Part shown: one piece after another, positions 9,103-17,733 of the stretch | How the letters are laid out: the number at the start of each line of letters is the position of its first letter | Numbering within the stretch: position 1 is the stretch's first letter | Source: Kribbella sp. VKM Ac-2569 | GTDB lineage: Bacteria > Actinomycetota > Actinomycetes > Propionibacteriales > Kribbellaceae | Assembly (NCBI RefSeq): GCF_004216905.1 | Contig: NZ_SGXJ01000009.1 | Location: 62,001-126,000, forward strand | Reading direction: 5' to 3' | Length of the DNA: 64,000 bases | Position numbers and translations under genes: made by a program | Notes under the pieces: model-generated | Told to the model about the DNA's origin: nothing | Database searches by the model: none | What the model saw: the letters and a program-made list of their open reading frames with translations, nothing else

Positions 9103-9633
9103 GTGCCGACAACCATCTATGCTGGAGGTGTGACGAAGACCCCATCGCGACCCCGCTCCCGCCGATCAGCCGCCGAGGAGCGCTGGGCCGAACTCGCCGA
9201 TCTGGCGCTGATCATCAGCCGGGAGATCCAGTACCGCGGCTACACCGACGAGGAAGCTGTCTCGCTGACCCAGTCGGAGGGCATCGTGATGCGCTACCTG
9301 CTCCAGGGCGAGGCGGTCGCCGCCCCCAGCCAGATCGCCGCCGCCACCGGACTCCAGCGCACCAACCTGTCCACGACACTGCGCGGCCTCGAACAGAAGG
9401 GCCTCGTCCAGCGACAGGCCAACCCGGACGACGGCCGCGGCGTCACCGTCAGTCCGACCGAACACGGACGCGGCAACTCCGCCCTGGTACGACATGAGTG
9501 GGCGACCGTGGTCAGCGCGGCAGCCGACCACGACACCACCCACCTCGACGCGACTCTCACCCTGCTCACCGCGATCAAGAACGGCCTGGCAAGAACACGA
9601 CCACCAACCCCCTCCCCCCACCCGCCGGCGTAG
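9103..9633 (+). CDS. MarR family transcriptional regulator
   Basis: This is a winged-helix MarR-type regulator with a recognition region APSQIAAATGLQRTNLSTTL and a wing around QANPDDGRG. It probably represses the divergent efflux gene and the cyd genes behind it. The start is uncertain: GTG at 9103 gives 176 residues without a clear ribosome site, whereas GTG at 9130 follows GGAGG by only one base. A leaderless start is also possible. The C-terminal tail is Pro-rich and probably disordered. It is convergent with the next MarR gene. Confidence 0.82.
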   Translation: MPTTIYAGGVTKTPSRPRSRRSAAEERWAELADLALIISREIQYRGYTDEEAVSLTQSEGIVMRYLLQGEAVAAPSQIAAATGLQRTNLSTTLRGLEQKGLVQRQANPDDGRGVTVSPTEHGRGNSALVRHEWATVVSAAADHDTTHLDATLTLLTAIKNGLARTRPPTPSPHPPA

Positions 9634-9725
9634 CCCTGCCGCGCTGGTTGTCATGTCCAGGCAAGCCGCGGCTTCCATCGTCGACTACGCGAAGTTCTCA
9701 GCCGCCAGGTGATCGACCAAACTGG

Positions 9726-10208
9726 TCAAGGTGTCCGGGGCGTGCCAGAGGTTCGGCCATCCGTGGCTGCGGCGATGACCCTGGTCAGCCGGTCGTGCAG
9801 GTCCATCAGCTCGTCGACGTCCATGCCGAGGCGTTGGACGACGGCCGGCGGCACCTCCAAAGCCTGGTCACGAAGCGCCCGACCCTCTTCGGTCAGAACG
9901 ACAGCCAGCGACCGCTCGTCCGAGGCTGAACGGTCGCGACGTAGGAGACCGGAGGCTTCGAGCCGCTTGAGCAACGGCGAAAGCGTCGCCGGCTCGAGCT
10001 GAAGCATTCCGGACAGATCCTTCACCGAAACCGGCTCGAACTCCCACAGCGCCAACATCACCAGGTACTGCGGATGCGTCAGGCCCATCGGCTCGAGAAC
10101 CGGGCGGTACAGCGCGATGACTGTCCGCGCGGCCACCGCCAGGGCGAAGCAAACCTGGTGTTCCAGCGCCAGCGGGTTGTCGGCCGGCGTGATCTTCGTC
10201 GCTGCCAT
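9726..10208 (-). CDS. MarR/OhrR-type regulator with conserved N-terminal Cys
   Basis: This 160-residue MarR family regulator resembles OhrR, the organic-peroxide sensor. EHQVCFALAVAART places a single Cys at residue 20, where OhrR proteins keep their redox-active Cys. LTHPQYLVMLALWE is also an OhrR-like stretch. The HTH lies in VKDLSGMLQLEPATLSPLL and the wing in RDRSASDERSL. OhrR usually sits beside the peroxidase gene ohr, but no ohr is in the window. The divergent neighbour is a small membrane gene with a perfect palindrome before it. Redox control is a family-based inference. Confidence 0.85.
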   Translation of the reverse strand: MAATKITPADNPLALEHQVCFALAVAARTVIALYRPVLEPMGLTHPQYLVMLALWEFEPVSVKDLSGMLQLEPATLSPLLKRLEASGLLRRDRSASDERSLAVVLTEEGRALRDQALEVPPAVVQRLGMDVDELMDLHDRLTRVIAAATDGRTSGTPRTP

Positions 10209-10237
10209 GCCACGAGCGTACCAACCATATGTAGGCT

Positions 10238-10259
10238 AATAGTTAGTACACTAACTATT
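10238..10259. promoter_or_regulatory. 22-bp palindromic operator for the OhrR-like regulator
   Basis: Arms AATAGTTAGT (10238-10247) and ACTAACTATT (10250-10259) are perfectly complementary around a 2-bp centre. The site lies between the divergent regulator and the small membrane gene. It ends seven bases before the latter's ATG and touches its ribosome site. Size, AT-rich content and position fit a MarR/OhrR operator controlling both genes. Confidence 0.75.
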
Positions 10260-10265
10260 GGAGTG

Positions 10266-10586
10266 ATGATGGAGCAGGCCACGGAACGACGCACGATACG
10301 ACGCCGACGCACTCCTCGCCCGATGAACATCGAGACCGTCCAACGCTGGGTTGTCTCCGCGGTCCTCTTCCACGTCGGCACCGTTCCCGCCGTCACGCTG
10401 GCCGTCTACAGCATCGGCGTCGCGGCCACCGACTTCGGCCGCGGCATCGGCCTGTGGTTGATGTCCGGGGTGATCGGCGTCCTCACCGCCGCAGGCATCC
10501 TCGCCATCTTCCGCCGCAACCCGCTCTCCCCCTGGCTCCTCCTCGGCGTCCTCCCAACCGCCGCCACCGGCTTCTCTATCTTCTGA
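10266..10586 (+). CDS. small integral membrane protein
   Basis: This 106-residue protein has a very basic N-terminus (RRTIRRRR) and three hydrophobic helices at about residues 28-50, 62-82 and 88-104. I recognise no family. Starts are possible at GTG 10263, ATG 10266 and ATG 10269, close behind TTGGAG, or at ATG 10323. The first group is favoured because it follows the palindrome and ribosome site directly. Its placement suggests it is the main target of the OhrR-like repressor, perhaps in membrane stress, but that is inference. Confidence 0.65.
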   Translation: MMEQATERRTIRRRRTPRPMNIETVQRWVVSAVLFHVGTVPAVTLAVYSIGVAATDFGRGIGLWLMSGVIGVLTAAGILAIFRRNPLSPWLLLGVLPTAATGFSIF

Positions 10587-10639
10587 TCCACCTGAGACAA
10601 CCCTGGGTGTGACTCCCGCTAGCTCGAACTCGACGCTCG

Positions 10640-10670
10640 GGTGCCGGACCGCGGACTGTGGTCCGGCACC
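10640..10670. terminator. bidirectional hairpin terminator
   Basis: A perfect 11-bp stem (GGTGCCGGACC at 10640-10650, GGTCCGGCACC at 10660-10670) with a 9-base loop lies between the convergent small membrane gene and the GH16 gene. There is no U-tract, which is usual for actinobacterial hairpin terminators. Confidence 0.7.
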
Positions 10671-10679
10671 GACAGATAC

Positions 10680-13271
10680 TCAGCTTGCGGGGACGAACTT
10701 GGTGTAGCTGGTGCGGAGGTAGCCGGTGGCGGATGGGTTCGAGATGGTCACGTACCCGGCGGTGCCGGCGTTGAACTGGTAGCGGCCCAGCAGGATCCAC
10801 CGATTGCCGCCGGATCGTTGGTCGATGTCTATCGTCGAGGAGCCGGTCGCGTGACTGACGACGTAGTGCGCGGCTGCGGTGCTGTTGCTGTGGTTGGGCA
10901 CCCAGGCGTAGACGTCGTACGAACTGGCACTCGGGAGATCGGGTCGCCACTCGGCGGTCTTGCCGGCGCCGTTCGACGCGCGGGTTCCCGACGTCAGCCA
11001 GCCGGGCACACTGGAGGCTGCCCAGACGCCGGTCTCGGTGTAGCCGGAATCGGCGACGCCGACGAACGTCATGGGCGTCGGGGTCACTGAAACGGTGGCC
11101 GGTGCGGATTCGTTGCCGGCGAGGTCGACGGCGCGGACCTGCAGACTGTGTGCCACGTTGTTCGCCAGGTCCGGCACCGGGATGCCCTGCTTGACCAGAT
11201 CCGGGTTGCCGATGTTGCCGACGGGTTCGTCGGTGGTGACGAGGGTGCCGTCGGCGTAGATGTTGTAGCCGAGCAGATCCACCTCCGAATTCTGGCTCCA
11301 GTAGAGAACCGCTCTGCCATCGGCGGCCTCCCCGACCAAACCCGTCGGGGTCGCTGGCGCGATGGTGTCGGCAGGGACTGGTACGGCGATCGACTGGGAA
11401 GCCGGGGACTCGTTGCCGGACCGGTCTACGGCCGTGACCGACAGTTGGTAGGTCTGGCCGGCCAGCAGCTCGTGCAACTCGAATGAGCCGCGCTGCACGG
11501 GGTTGGCGGTCTGGCGCCGACCGTCGAGGTAGACATGGTGGCCGATCACGTCCGCCCCAGGGACCGGAGTCCACCCGAGGGTGAGAACGGCATCGCCGGT
11601 CGACGGTGTGGTCTTGACCTTCTGCGTCACATTGATCGGTGTCGCCGGTGCTACCGCATCAGGAGCAGCGGCCGGGACGAACTTCACCGCATCGGCGCGG
11701 AGGTACCCCTCCTCACCAGTCGCCTTGCTCAGCTCGACCCAGCCTGTGGCGCCTGCGCCGAACTGGTAGTTGCCCAGTCGCACCCAACGGTCGACCCCCA
11801 TCGACTCCGCGGGATCCACCGGAGCACCGACGCCGTCCGCACTGTTGATTGTGTACCGCGCCGTCGGCACATTGACCGAACTGCCAGGCACCCAGGCATA
11901 CACGTCGTATCGACCCGCTGCAGGTAGCTGAGGAGTCCAGCGTGCTGTGCTCGTGGACGTCGAGGAGTAGCGAGTGTCGGTACCGCGCCAGCCCTTTACC
12001 GTGGTCGTGCTCGTCCAAGGCCCAGCCTCCGTGTAGCCGGAGCCTCCGTTGTCGATGACAACTGTCGGGACGAATTTGACCGCGTCGGTCCGCAACGTGC
12101 CGGTGGCGCCGGTGCTGCCGGCGACCTGGACCTTGTGCCCGGCTCCGGGAGTCATCGCGTAGGACCCCAGGTCGATCCACTGCTGACCTGCCTTGGTCTG
12201 GTCGATGACGACGTCTGTAGTGCCGCCCGTATGGGAGACCGAGTAACGCGCCGCAGTACTGCCGCTTCTGATGAAGTCGGGGTTCCAGGCGTAGACCTCA
12301 TATGTCTGTGCGCTCGGCAGGCTCGGCGTCCAGGTCGCCGTGGCGGCGGCGGAGCCCGCACGCCGGGTGAGCTTGTCCTGGTAGCCGTAAGCCTCCCCGA
12401 CACCAGTCCAGGTCCCTGTCTCGGCATACCCCGGGTCGCAGTTGTCCACCAGCACTGTGCCGGTTGCGATGTCGTCTGCCGAGCCGATGGGTTTGTAGTA
12501 CCGGAAGTAGTCCCACGTGGTCTCACCAGGAAGGCGCGTCTCGTCGACCGGCTCGGTGTAGCCCAAGGTGGTGAGCCAGACGTTCTGCAGCGCATGGGGG
12601 CCGGGGTAGGCCAGAGTCCGACTCAATACGCCGTCGACGTAGAAGCGGATCTCGTTGGGCAGCCACTCGTAGCCATAGGTGTGGTAGCCGTCAGACGAGT
12701 CAGGGCCGGTGTAGACACCGCCTTGGTTGCCGATGTGCTGCGGCACGGTCCAGTGCGAGTGCTGTTGAACGCTGGTCGGCGCATGCGAGTCGATCTCGAA
12801 CCCGTCGATCTCGTTGAACCGGTTGTAAGGACCCTTGTACGACGGCGTGTCTGGAACGTAGTCAGCCAGACCCATCTGCCAGAACGCGGAGTGGAACCCC
12901 TTGTCACCCCAAAGCTTCGCGCGAGTCTCGTAGTACCCGTATCCAAAGGTCTGCCTCGAGATGATGCCGCCACAGGTGTAGTTCTTGTCCTGGTAGGTCT
13001 CTCGCTTCAGCGCGATATGTATGGTGCCGTCGTTGACCGAAACGTTGCCCGGACGGTTCGCGCAGATCGCCTTCTCTCCCTCGCGGTGGTACCAGTCGTT
13101 CGTGTTGAGCGTCGTACCGGCGAACTCGTCTGCCCAGCCGAGCTGATAGCCGGCGGGCACGTAGTTCGGTCCGGGCGCCGGCTCGGCGTCGGCGACCCCG
13201 GTCCCAACCAGTGCGGAGGTAGTGATCAAGGTCAAGGAGGCCAGCAAGCGAACAGAGCGGCGGATGGTCAT
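10680..13271 (-). CDS. secreted GH16 glycoside hydrolase with golvesin-like and FN3 modules
   Basis: This 863-residue secreted enzyme probably cleaves beta-glucans or related polysaccharides. A Sec signal peptide spans about residues 1-29. The GH16 domain covers about 37-270 and shows the catalytic EIDGFE motif, Glu154 as nucleophile and Glu159 as acid/base. Three golvesin C-terminal-like modules follow (about 275-405, 406-535, 733-863), each with a GY(A/T)E(T/A)G start and a YDVYAW-like strand. Two fibronectin III domains lie between the second and third. The ATG at 13271 has GGGAG upstream; a TTG one codon earlier is less likely. Its products could feed the CUT1 importer next door, but no shared regulation is visible. 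Confidence 0.88.
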   Translation of the reverse strand: MTIRRSVRLLASLTLITTSALVGTGVADAEPAPGPNYVPAGYQLGWADEFAGTTLNTNDWYHREGEKAICANRPGNVSVNDGTIHIALKRETYQDKNYTCGGIISRQTFGYGYYETRAKLWGDKGFHSAFWQMGLADYVPDTPSYKGPYNRFNEIDGFEIDSHAPTSVQQHSHWTVPQHIGNQGGVYTGPDSSDGYHTYGYEWLPNEIRFYVDGVLSRTLAYPGPHALQNVWLTTLGYTEPVDETRLPGETTWDYFRYYKPIGSADDIATGTVLVDNCDPGYAETGTWTGVGEAYGYQDKLTRRAGSAAATATWTPSLPSAQTYEVYAWNPDFIRSGSTAARYSVSHTGGTTDVVIDQTKAGQQWIDLGSYAMTPGAGHKVQVAGSTGATGTLRTDAVKFVPTVVIDNGGSGYTEAGPWTSTTTVKGWRGTDTRYSSTSTSTARWTPQLPAAGRYDVYAWVPGSSVNVPTARYTINSADGVGAPVDPAESMGVDRWVRLGNYQFGAGATGWVELSKATGEEGYLRADAVKFVPAAAPDAVAPATPINVTQKVKTTPSTGDAVLTLGWTPVPGADVIGHHVYLDGRRQTANPVQRGSFELHELLAGQTYQLSVTAVDRSGNESPASQSIAVPVPADTIAPATPTGLVGEAADGRAVLYWSQNSEVDLLGYNIYADGTLVTTDEPVGNIGNPDLVKQGIPVPDLANNVAHSLQVRAVDLAGNESAPATVSVTPTPMTFVGVADSGYTETGVWAASSVPGWLTSGTRASNGAGKTAEWRPDLPSASSYDVYAWVPNHSNSTAAAHYVVSHATGSSTIDIDQRSGGNRWILLGRYQFNAGTAGYVTISNPSATGYLRTSYTKFVPAS

Positions 13272-13319
13272 CAAACGGCTCCCAACATTCAGATGTGGGA
13301 CGAAGATATGACTATGCAG

Positions 13320-13351
13320 GTTTTATGTCCATACTACGGATTGTCAATCCG
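13320..13351 (-). promoter_or_regulatory. GH16 promoter with palindrome over the -35 box
   Basis: On the minus strand TTGACA (13346-13341) is followed after about 16 bases by TAAAAC, a plausible sigma-70-type promoter about 50 bases before the start codon. The -35 box lies inside a perfect palindrome, CGGATTG/CAATCCG with one central base (13337-13351). A repressor bound there would block RNA polymerase. Confidence 0.5.
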
Positions 13352-13565
13352 CATAATGCTAGATCCGGCCGCCTCACGGACGCGCCGGCGGGCCAGTGAC
13401 CCCGACGTCGGCGGCGAACAGATGACCGCTACCCGGGAACGGGTGATTCACGCCGAGGGAGGCAATGGTGATCACCAGCGTGCTGCCTTGGAAGCACACT
13501 GCGGTCGCGTCCTGGCATCAAGCCGGGATGATTCGCCTTGCAGATAAGAGGTTGCAGAGATCTGG
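13352..13565. other. intergenic region, no gene seen
   Basis: This is the remainder of the spacer between the GH16 promoter and the end of the permease operon. It is GC-rich and carries two TTGCAGA-like repeats near 13538-13560. No recognisable gene or strong hairpin was found. Confidence 0.3.
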
Positions 13566-14396
13566 TCAGCTCTTGACCGCACCAGCGATCCCCTCGACGA
13601 AGGTCCGTTGCAAGAACAGGAACACCACTACGATCGGTACGACGCTGATGCAGGCCGCGGCCGCGAGTCCGGTCCAGTCGGTGGTGTCCTGCCCGTAGAA
13701 CCCGTACATACCGACGCCGAGCGTACGCAGGTCCGGGTTGCCCAGGGTGAACACCAGCGGGATGAAGAAGGCGTTCCAGGCGCCGATGAAGTTCATCAAC
13801 GCGACCGTGCCCATCACCGGTTTCGCCAGCGGCAGCATCACCCGCCAGTACGTGCGCAAGTAGCCGGCGCCGTCCATCCGCGCAGCTTCTTCCAGCTCCT
13901 TGGGGATGCCACTGAAGAACCCCATGAACAGCAGCACCGGTACGACGAGCGCCGGGCCCGCCTGCGCGAGCGCGGCACCGAGCAGGCCGTTGCCCAGCCC
14001 GAGGCCGTTCACCACGATGAAAGTCGGGATGATCGTATAACCGTGCGGCACGAACATCGTGGCGATCAGCACACCGACGAGCACCTTCTTGCCCGGCAGC
14101 CCCGGTCTCGCCAGCGCATAGCCCGCGGTCGATGCCACCAGGAGCACCAGGATCACGACCGCGATCGAGAAGGTGATCGTGTTCGCCGTATAGGTACTGA
14201 ACTTGGCCGTCGTCCACGCCCGCGCGAAGTTGTCCAGGGTCGCCTCGTCGGGCAGCAACGAGAGACCGCCGATCAGCATCTCCCGCGGCGTCTTGAAGGC
14301 CGCCGAAACCATCCAGACGAACGGATAGATCCAGACCAGACAGAGCGGGATCAGCAGCAGGTGCCAGATGTTTCGCCTCAGCACGAGCCTGTTCAT
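13566..14396 (-). CDS. carbohydrate ABC transporter permease (MalG-like, CUT1)
   Basis: This is the second membrane subunit of a sugar importer (276 residues, six helices). It begins MNRLVLRRNIWHLLLIP. The EAA loop that docks the ATPase reads EEAARMDGAGYLRTYWRVMLPLAKP, a standard MalG-type motif. Its ATG overlaps the stop of the preceding permease gene (ATGA, 14393-14396). No ATPase gene follows. Actinobacterial CUT1 systems often use a shared MsiK-type ATPase encoded elsewhere. Confidence 0.93.
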   Translation of the reverse strand: MNRLVLRRNIWHLLLIPLCLVWIYPFVWMVSAAFKTPREMLIGGLSLLPDEATLDNFARAWTTAKFSTYTANTITFSIAVVILVLLVASTAGYALARPGLPGKKVLVGVLIATMFVPHGYTIIPTFIVVNGLGLGNGLLGAALAQAGPALVVPVLLFMGFFSGIPKELEEAARMDGAGYLRTYWRVMLPLAKPVMGTVALMNFIGAWNAFFIPLVFTLGNPDLRTLGVGMYGFYGQDTTDWTGLAAAACISVVPIVVVFLFLQRTFVEGIAGAVKS

Positions 14397-15358
14397 GCCT
14401 TGCCTCCACCCAGTCGCCGCCTCAGGAAAGGTGCCTGGAGCAATGTCACGACCAGCGTCAGCAGCCCGAACACCACACCGGCTGCCGAGGCGAATCCGTA
14501 CCGCGGCGCCTGCAACGACGGATCGAAGGCGTAGCGGTAGATGTACGTCGGTACCACGTCGGTCGCATAGTCCGGTCCACCCTCGGTGACGGCCCGGACG
14601 AGATCGAACGTGTTCAGGCTGCGCTGGAACACCAGCAGCAGGATCACGATCGCGATCGGCGTCACCACCGGCAGCGTGACGAAGCGCAGGGCCCGCCAGA
14701 AGCCCGCACCGTCGATCGCCGCCGCTTCCTGCAGATCCTTCGGCACGGTCTGCAGCGCGGCGAGCCAGTAGATCAGGGTGATCCCGAAGCCCTTCCACAC
14801 GTCGATCGACAGCAGCGTCGGCAGCGCGGTCGACGTACTACCGAGGAAGTTGACGGGCTGGTCCACCAGACCGGTGTCCAGCAGGATCCGGTTCACCAGC
14901 CCCCCGGCCGGGTCGAGCAGGATGGCGATCACGATCCCGATCACTGCGGTCGTCGCCACCACCGGCAGGAACAGGACCAGCCGGTAGAGGTTGCGGAACC
15001 GCAGCCAGCTGTTGTTCAGCAGGATCGCCAGGACCAGCGCCAGCGGCAGCTCGACGAAGATCGCCGCGAGCGAGAAGACCAGCGAGTGCCAGAAGGCTCG
15101 CCAGAACGAGTCTGCTCCGAGCACCTCGCGGAAGTTCGCCAGTCCGACCCAGTCCGACGGTGTGCCGACGCCGTCCCAGTTGAAGAACGAGTACCACCAG
15201 CTGGCGATCATCGGCCACACCGTGAAGCCACCGAACAGCAGCACCATCGGGATCAGGAACAGATAGCTCCACAGGTGCTTGCGGAACCGTCCCGGCCGGC
15301 GTCGCGACGTGCCGGCGACCGGGATCTTCTCGAGCGGACGCTCGACGGTCGTCGTCAT
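14393..15358 (-). CDS. sugar ABC transporter permease (MalF-like, CUT1)
   Basis: This is the first membrane subunit of the sugar importer (321 residues). A basic cytosolic start (RRRPGRFRKH) leads into six helices. The EAA loop QEAAAIDGAGFWRALRFVTLP is visible near residue 215. It lies four bases after the binding-protein stop and overlaps the next permease by 4 bp, so the importer genes form one operon headed by IclR. Confidence 0.93.
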   Translation of the reverse strand: MTTTVERPLEKIPVAGTSRRRPGRFRKHLWSYLFLIPMVLLFGGFTVWPMIASWWYSFFNWDGVGTPSDWVGLANFREVLGADSFWRAFWHSLVFSLAAIFVELPLALVLAILLNNSWLRFRNLYRLVLFLPVVATTAVIGIVIAILLDPAGGLVNRILLDTGLVDQPVNFLGSTSTALPTLLSIDVWKGFGITLIYWLAALQTVPKDLQEAAAIDGAGFWRALRFVTLPVVTPIAIVILLLVFQRSLNTFDLVRAVTEGGPDYATDVVPTYIYRYAFDPSLQAPRYGFASAAGVVFGLLTLVVTLLQAPFLRRRLGGGKA

Positions 15359-15362
15359 GCGG

Positions 15363-16811
15363 TCAGCCTCCCGGTGTGTAGTCCTTGAGCGGGTCCCAGC
15401 CGGCGAAGGTCAGATCCTTGGCGGAGCCTTCCTTGCCCTTCGCCTTCAGGTCGGCCGTGGTCTTGTCCAGGTAGCCCTGTAGGTCCTGGTCGAGTTTCGC
15501 GGCGGCCGGCGCGAACGGCTGGTTCTTGATGATCGAGCTGAACGAGGCGTCGGTGTACTTGAGATCGGGCTTCGCCGCCAGCGCGTCCGTCATCGCCCGT
15601 CCGCCCGTGGTCGCGAGGGCGGGGTTCGGTGCACGGCGCATGGTCTCCTGCGCCACCTTCAGGATCGCGGCCTGGTCGGGGTTCTTCTCGGCCTCCGACT
15701 TCCAGGCCCCTTCGAGTGCGGTGAGGGTGCCGAACTTCTTGTAGTAGGCGTTGTGGAAAGGCTCCGAGGCGAGGAAGTCCATCACCTTCCAGCTCTCCGG
15801 CTTGTGCGTCGACTTGGCCGACATCGACCACAGCGGGCTGAACGACTTGGTGAGCGGCAAATACGCTCCGCGCCCAGCAGCGGGAACGGGAAGTCCGGTG
15901 ATGCCCATCTTGATCTCGGGCGCGAGCTTGCGGACCTCGGCGACGTGCCACGGCGGCGTCGGATACATCGCCAGCCGACCGGCGGCGAACTCCTTGAAGG
16001 CTCGGCTGCCGTCCCAGCTTTCCCAGCCCGGCATCATTACCTTCGCCGCCTGCATCCGCCGGTGCAGTTCGACGGCCTCCAGCAGACCGGGGCTCGAGGT
16101 GGCCGGCTTGCCGGTGCGGTAGTCGATCCCAGTTGCCGGCACGGAGTACGGGACGGCCGTATCGGCCAGCATCTCGACACCTACCGCCTTTGCGGCGGTC
16201 GGCGCGTAGCCGAAGTACTTGCCCTTGCCGTCCGCGGTGACCTTCGTGGCCATCTGCTCGAGGTCGGTCCATGTCTTGGGCGGGCCGTCGTACCCGGACT
16301 TCTTCAGCAGGTCCTCGTTGTAAAGGAACACTCGCAGCGTCGACCAGGGTCCCCACACCAGCGGTAGGCTCATCAGTTTGCCGTCACGGTGCAGGCCGGA
16401 CGTCGCCGGGTCCATCGAGCCGGCCGGGAACCGCTTCAGGAAGTCCGGCGTGACGAACTCGTCGAGCGGCGCCACCCAGCCGCGAGCCGCCATCCGATCC
16501 ATGCCGTCGTCCTGGGCCCGGAAGACGTCCGGCGCGTTGTTCTGCTGGAACATCAGCTCAACCGCGTTCAACTGCTGATCCGACGGGTTCTCCACCACCT
16601 TCACGGCGATGCCGGGGTTCGCCTTCTCGAACTCGTCGAACTGTTGCCGGTAGAACTGACTGGCGCCTGGTGGGTCCGGCACCAGCGCGACGGTGACGGT
16701 GACCTTGTCGGTGGCGTTGCTCGAGTCCGGGCTGCCGCCGACGAGGTTGCACCCCGACAGGGCAAGGGTTACCGCGCACGCGAACGCGGCGAGGGCAGGG
16801 CGGATCTTCAT
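15363..16811 (-). CDS. sugar ABC transporter substrate-binding lipoprotein
   Basis: This extracellular solute-binding protein of family 1 has 482 residues. The signal peptide ends in the lipobox LALSGC with Cys21 as lipid anchor. After it come the usual two-lobe features: FDEFEKANPGI near the start, NNAPDVFRAQD, and AAGRLAMYPTPPW later on. It delivers an unknown sugar or oligosaccharide to the two permeases downstream. Its ATG overlaps the IclR stop by 4 bp (16808-16811), so regulator and importer are co-translated. Confidence 0.92.
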   Translation of the reverse strand: MKIRPALAAFACAVTLALSGCNLVGGSPDSSNATDKVTVTVALVPDPPGASQFYRQQFDEFEKANPGIAVKVVENPSDQQLNAVELMFQQNNAPDVFRAQDDGMDRMAARGWVAPLDEFVTPDFLKRFPAGSMDPATSGLHRDGKLMSLPLVWGPWSTLRVFLYNEDLLKKSGYDGPPKTWTDLEQMATKVTADGKGKYFGYAPTAAKAVGVEMLADTAVPYSVPATGIDYRTGKPATSSPGLLEAVELHRRMQAAKVMMPGWESWDGSRAFKEFAAGRLAMYPTPPWHVAEVRKLAPEIKMGITGLPVPAAGRGAYLPLTKSFSPLWSMSAKSTHKPESWKVMDFLASEPFHNAYYKKFGTLTALEGAWKSEAEKNPDQAAILKVAQETMRRAPNPALATTGGRAMTDALAAKPDLKYTDASFSSIIKNQPFAPAAAKLDQDLQGYLDKTTADLKAKGKEGSAKDLTFAGWDPLKDYTPGG

Positions 16812-17623
16812 GATCGGCTCCGGAGGTCGTGGCGCCTGGGCGCCGAGATCTGTTGGTCTGCCGGGCCGTGGTGGCCCAGCTGTGAGTTGATGGCGTCGGC
16901 GGTCTCCATCACGAGCCGGGAGAGCTCCAGCTCGCGAGCCGGAAGGTCGACGAAGCTTGACGGACCGGACAGTGACAGTGCTGCGACCACCCGGCCGGTC
17001 CGGTCGCGCAGCGGTGCGGCCAGGCAGGACCGGCTGAGCGACAACTCCTCGGTCTCGGTCGAGTAGCCCTGCCAGGCAGCTTGTTCGACCGCGGCCGCGA
17101 GTACGTCGTGGTCGGTGATGGTGCGCGGGGTGTATCGCTCCAACTCCCCGAGCAAGTCGCGACTCTGCTCCACCCCGAGCAGCAGGCACTTGCCGAGCGC
17201 TGTCGCATGCAGCGGATTGCGCCGCCCGATCAAGACGAACGAACGCGGTGCGAACTGTCCCTCGAAGTTGCAGAGGTAGAACAACTCCGCCCCACGGCGG
17301 ACAGCGACATTGACACCGAGCCCGGTTTCGGCCGCGAGGGTTTGCGCTCGCTGCCGAGCCGCATGGTGCACAGGATGACCGTTCAGCGCCACGCCGGCCA
17401 GGGTGATCAGCTCGGCGCCGAGCCGGTACTGGCCGTCGTCCCGCTCCACGAATCCGGCCTGCTCGAGGGTGCTCAACAGCCGCGACGCGGTGGACTGCTG
17501 CAGCTTCGCCAACTTGGCGACCTCGGTTACGCGGAGCGTCCCGGTGCCCGCGAAGGCCCGCAGTACTGCGGCCGCTCGCTCGACGCTCTGGTTGGTCCCC
17601 GCCTCATTGCCCACAGACTGCAT
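16808..17623 (-). CDS. IclR family transcriptional regulator
   Basis: This 271-residue IclR protein has an N-terminal winged helix (VTEVAKLAKLQQSTASRLLSTL) and a C-terminal effector domain with GVNVAVRRGAE, LHATALGKC and LAAPLRDRTG. It heads the importer operon and diverges from the aldolase operon. Two tandem operator-like half-sites lie between them, so it probably controls both sides and itself. The ATG at 17623 has AAAGG directly upstream. It is paralogous to the IclR at 21.1-21.9 kb, sharing the same layout and several motifs. The inducer is unknown, probably a sugar acid. Confidence 0.9.
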   Translation of the reverse strand: MQSVGNEAGTNQSVERAAAVLRAFAGTGTLRVTEVAKLAKLQQSTASRLLSTLEQAGFVERDDGQYRLGAELITLAGVALNGHPVHHAARQRAQTLAAETGLGVNVAVRRGAELFYLCNFEGQFAPRSFVLIGRRNPLHATALGKCLLLGVEQSRDLLGELERYTPRTITDHDVLAAAVEQAAWQGYSTETEELSLSRSCLAAPLRDRTGRVVAALSLSGPSSFVDLPARELELSRLVMETADAINSQLGHHGPADQQISAPRRHDLRSRS

Positions 17624-17649
17624 CCTTTGCAGAGATGATGGACGATGTC

Positions 17650-17684
17650 ATCCACTATGTGGCAGCCTTACGCACATAGTGGAT
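17650..17684. promoter_or_regulatory. tandem inverted IclR operator
   Basis: ATCCACTATGTG (17650-17661) and CACATAGTGGAT (17673-17684) are a perfect 12-bp inverted repeat with an 11-bp spacer. The left arm, extended by one G, reads CCAC-TAT-GTGG and is itself a near-perfect dyad. The whole looks like two adjacent sites for the IclR dimer, about 21-23 bp apart. It sits between the divergent IclR-importer and aldolase operons. Confidence 0.72.
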
Positions 17685-17733
17685 CTCGTCAAGCATCCAT
17701 CGGATATCGAATGTTGACACTGAGGAGCGAGCC

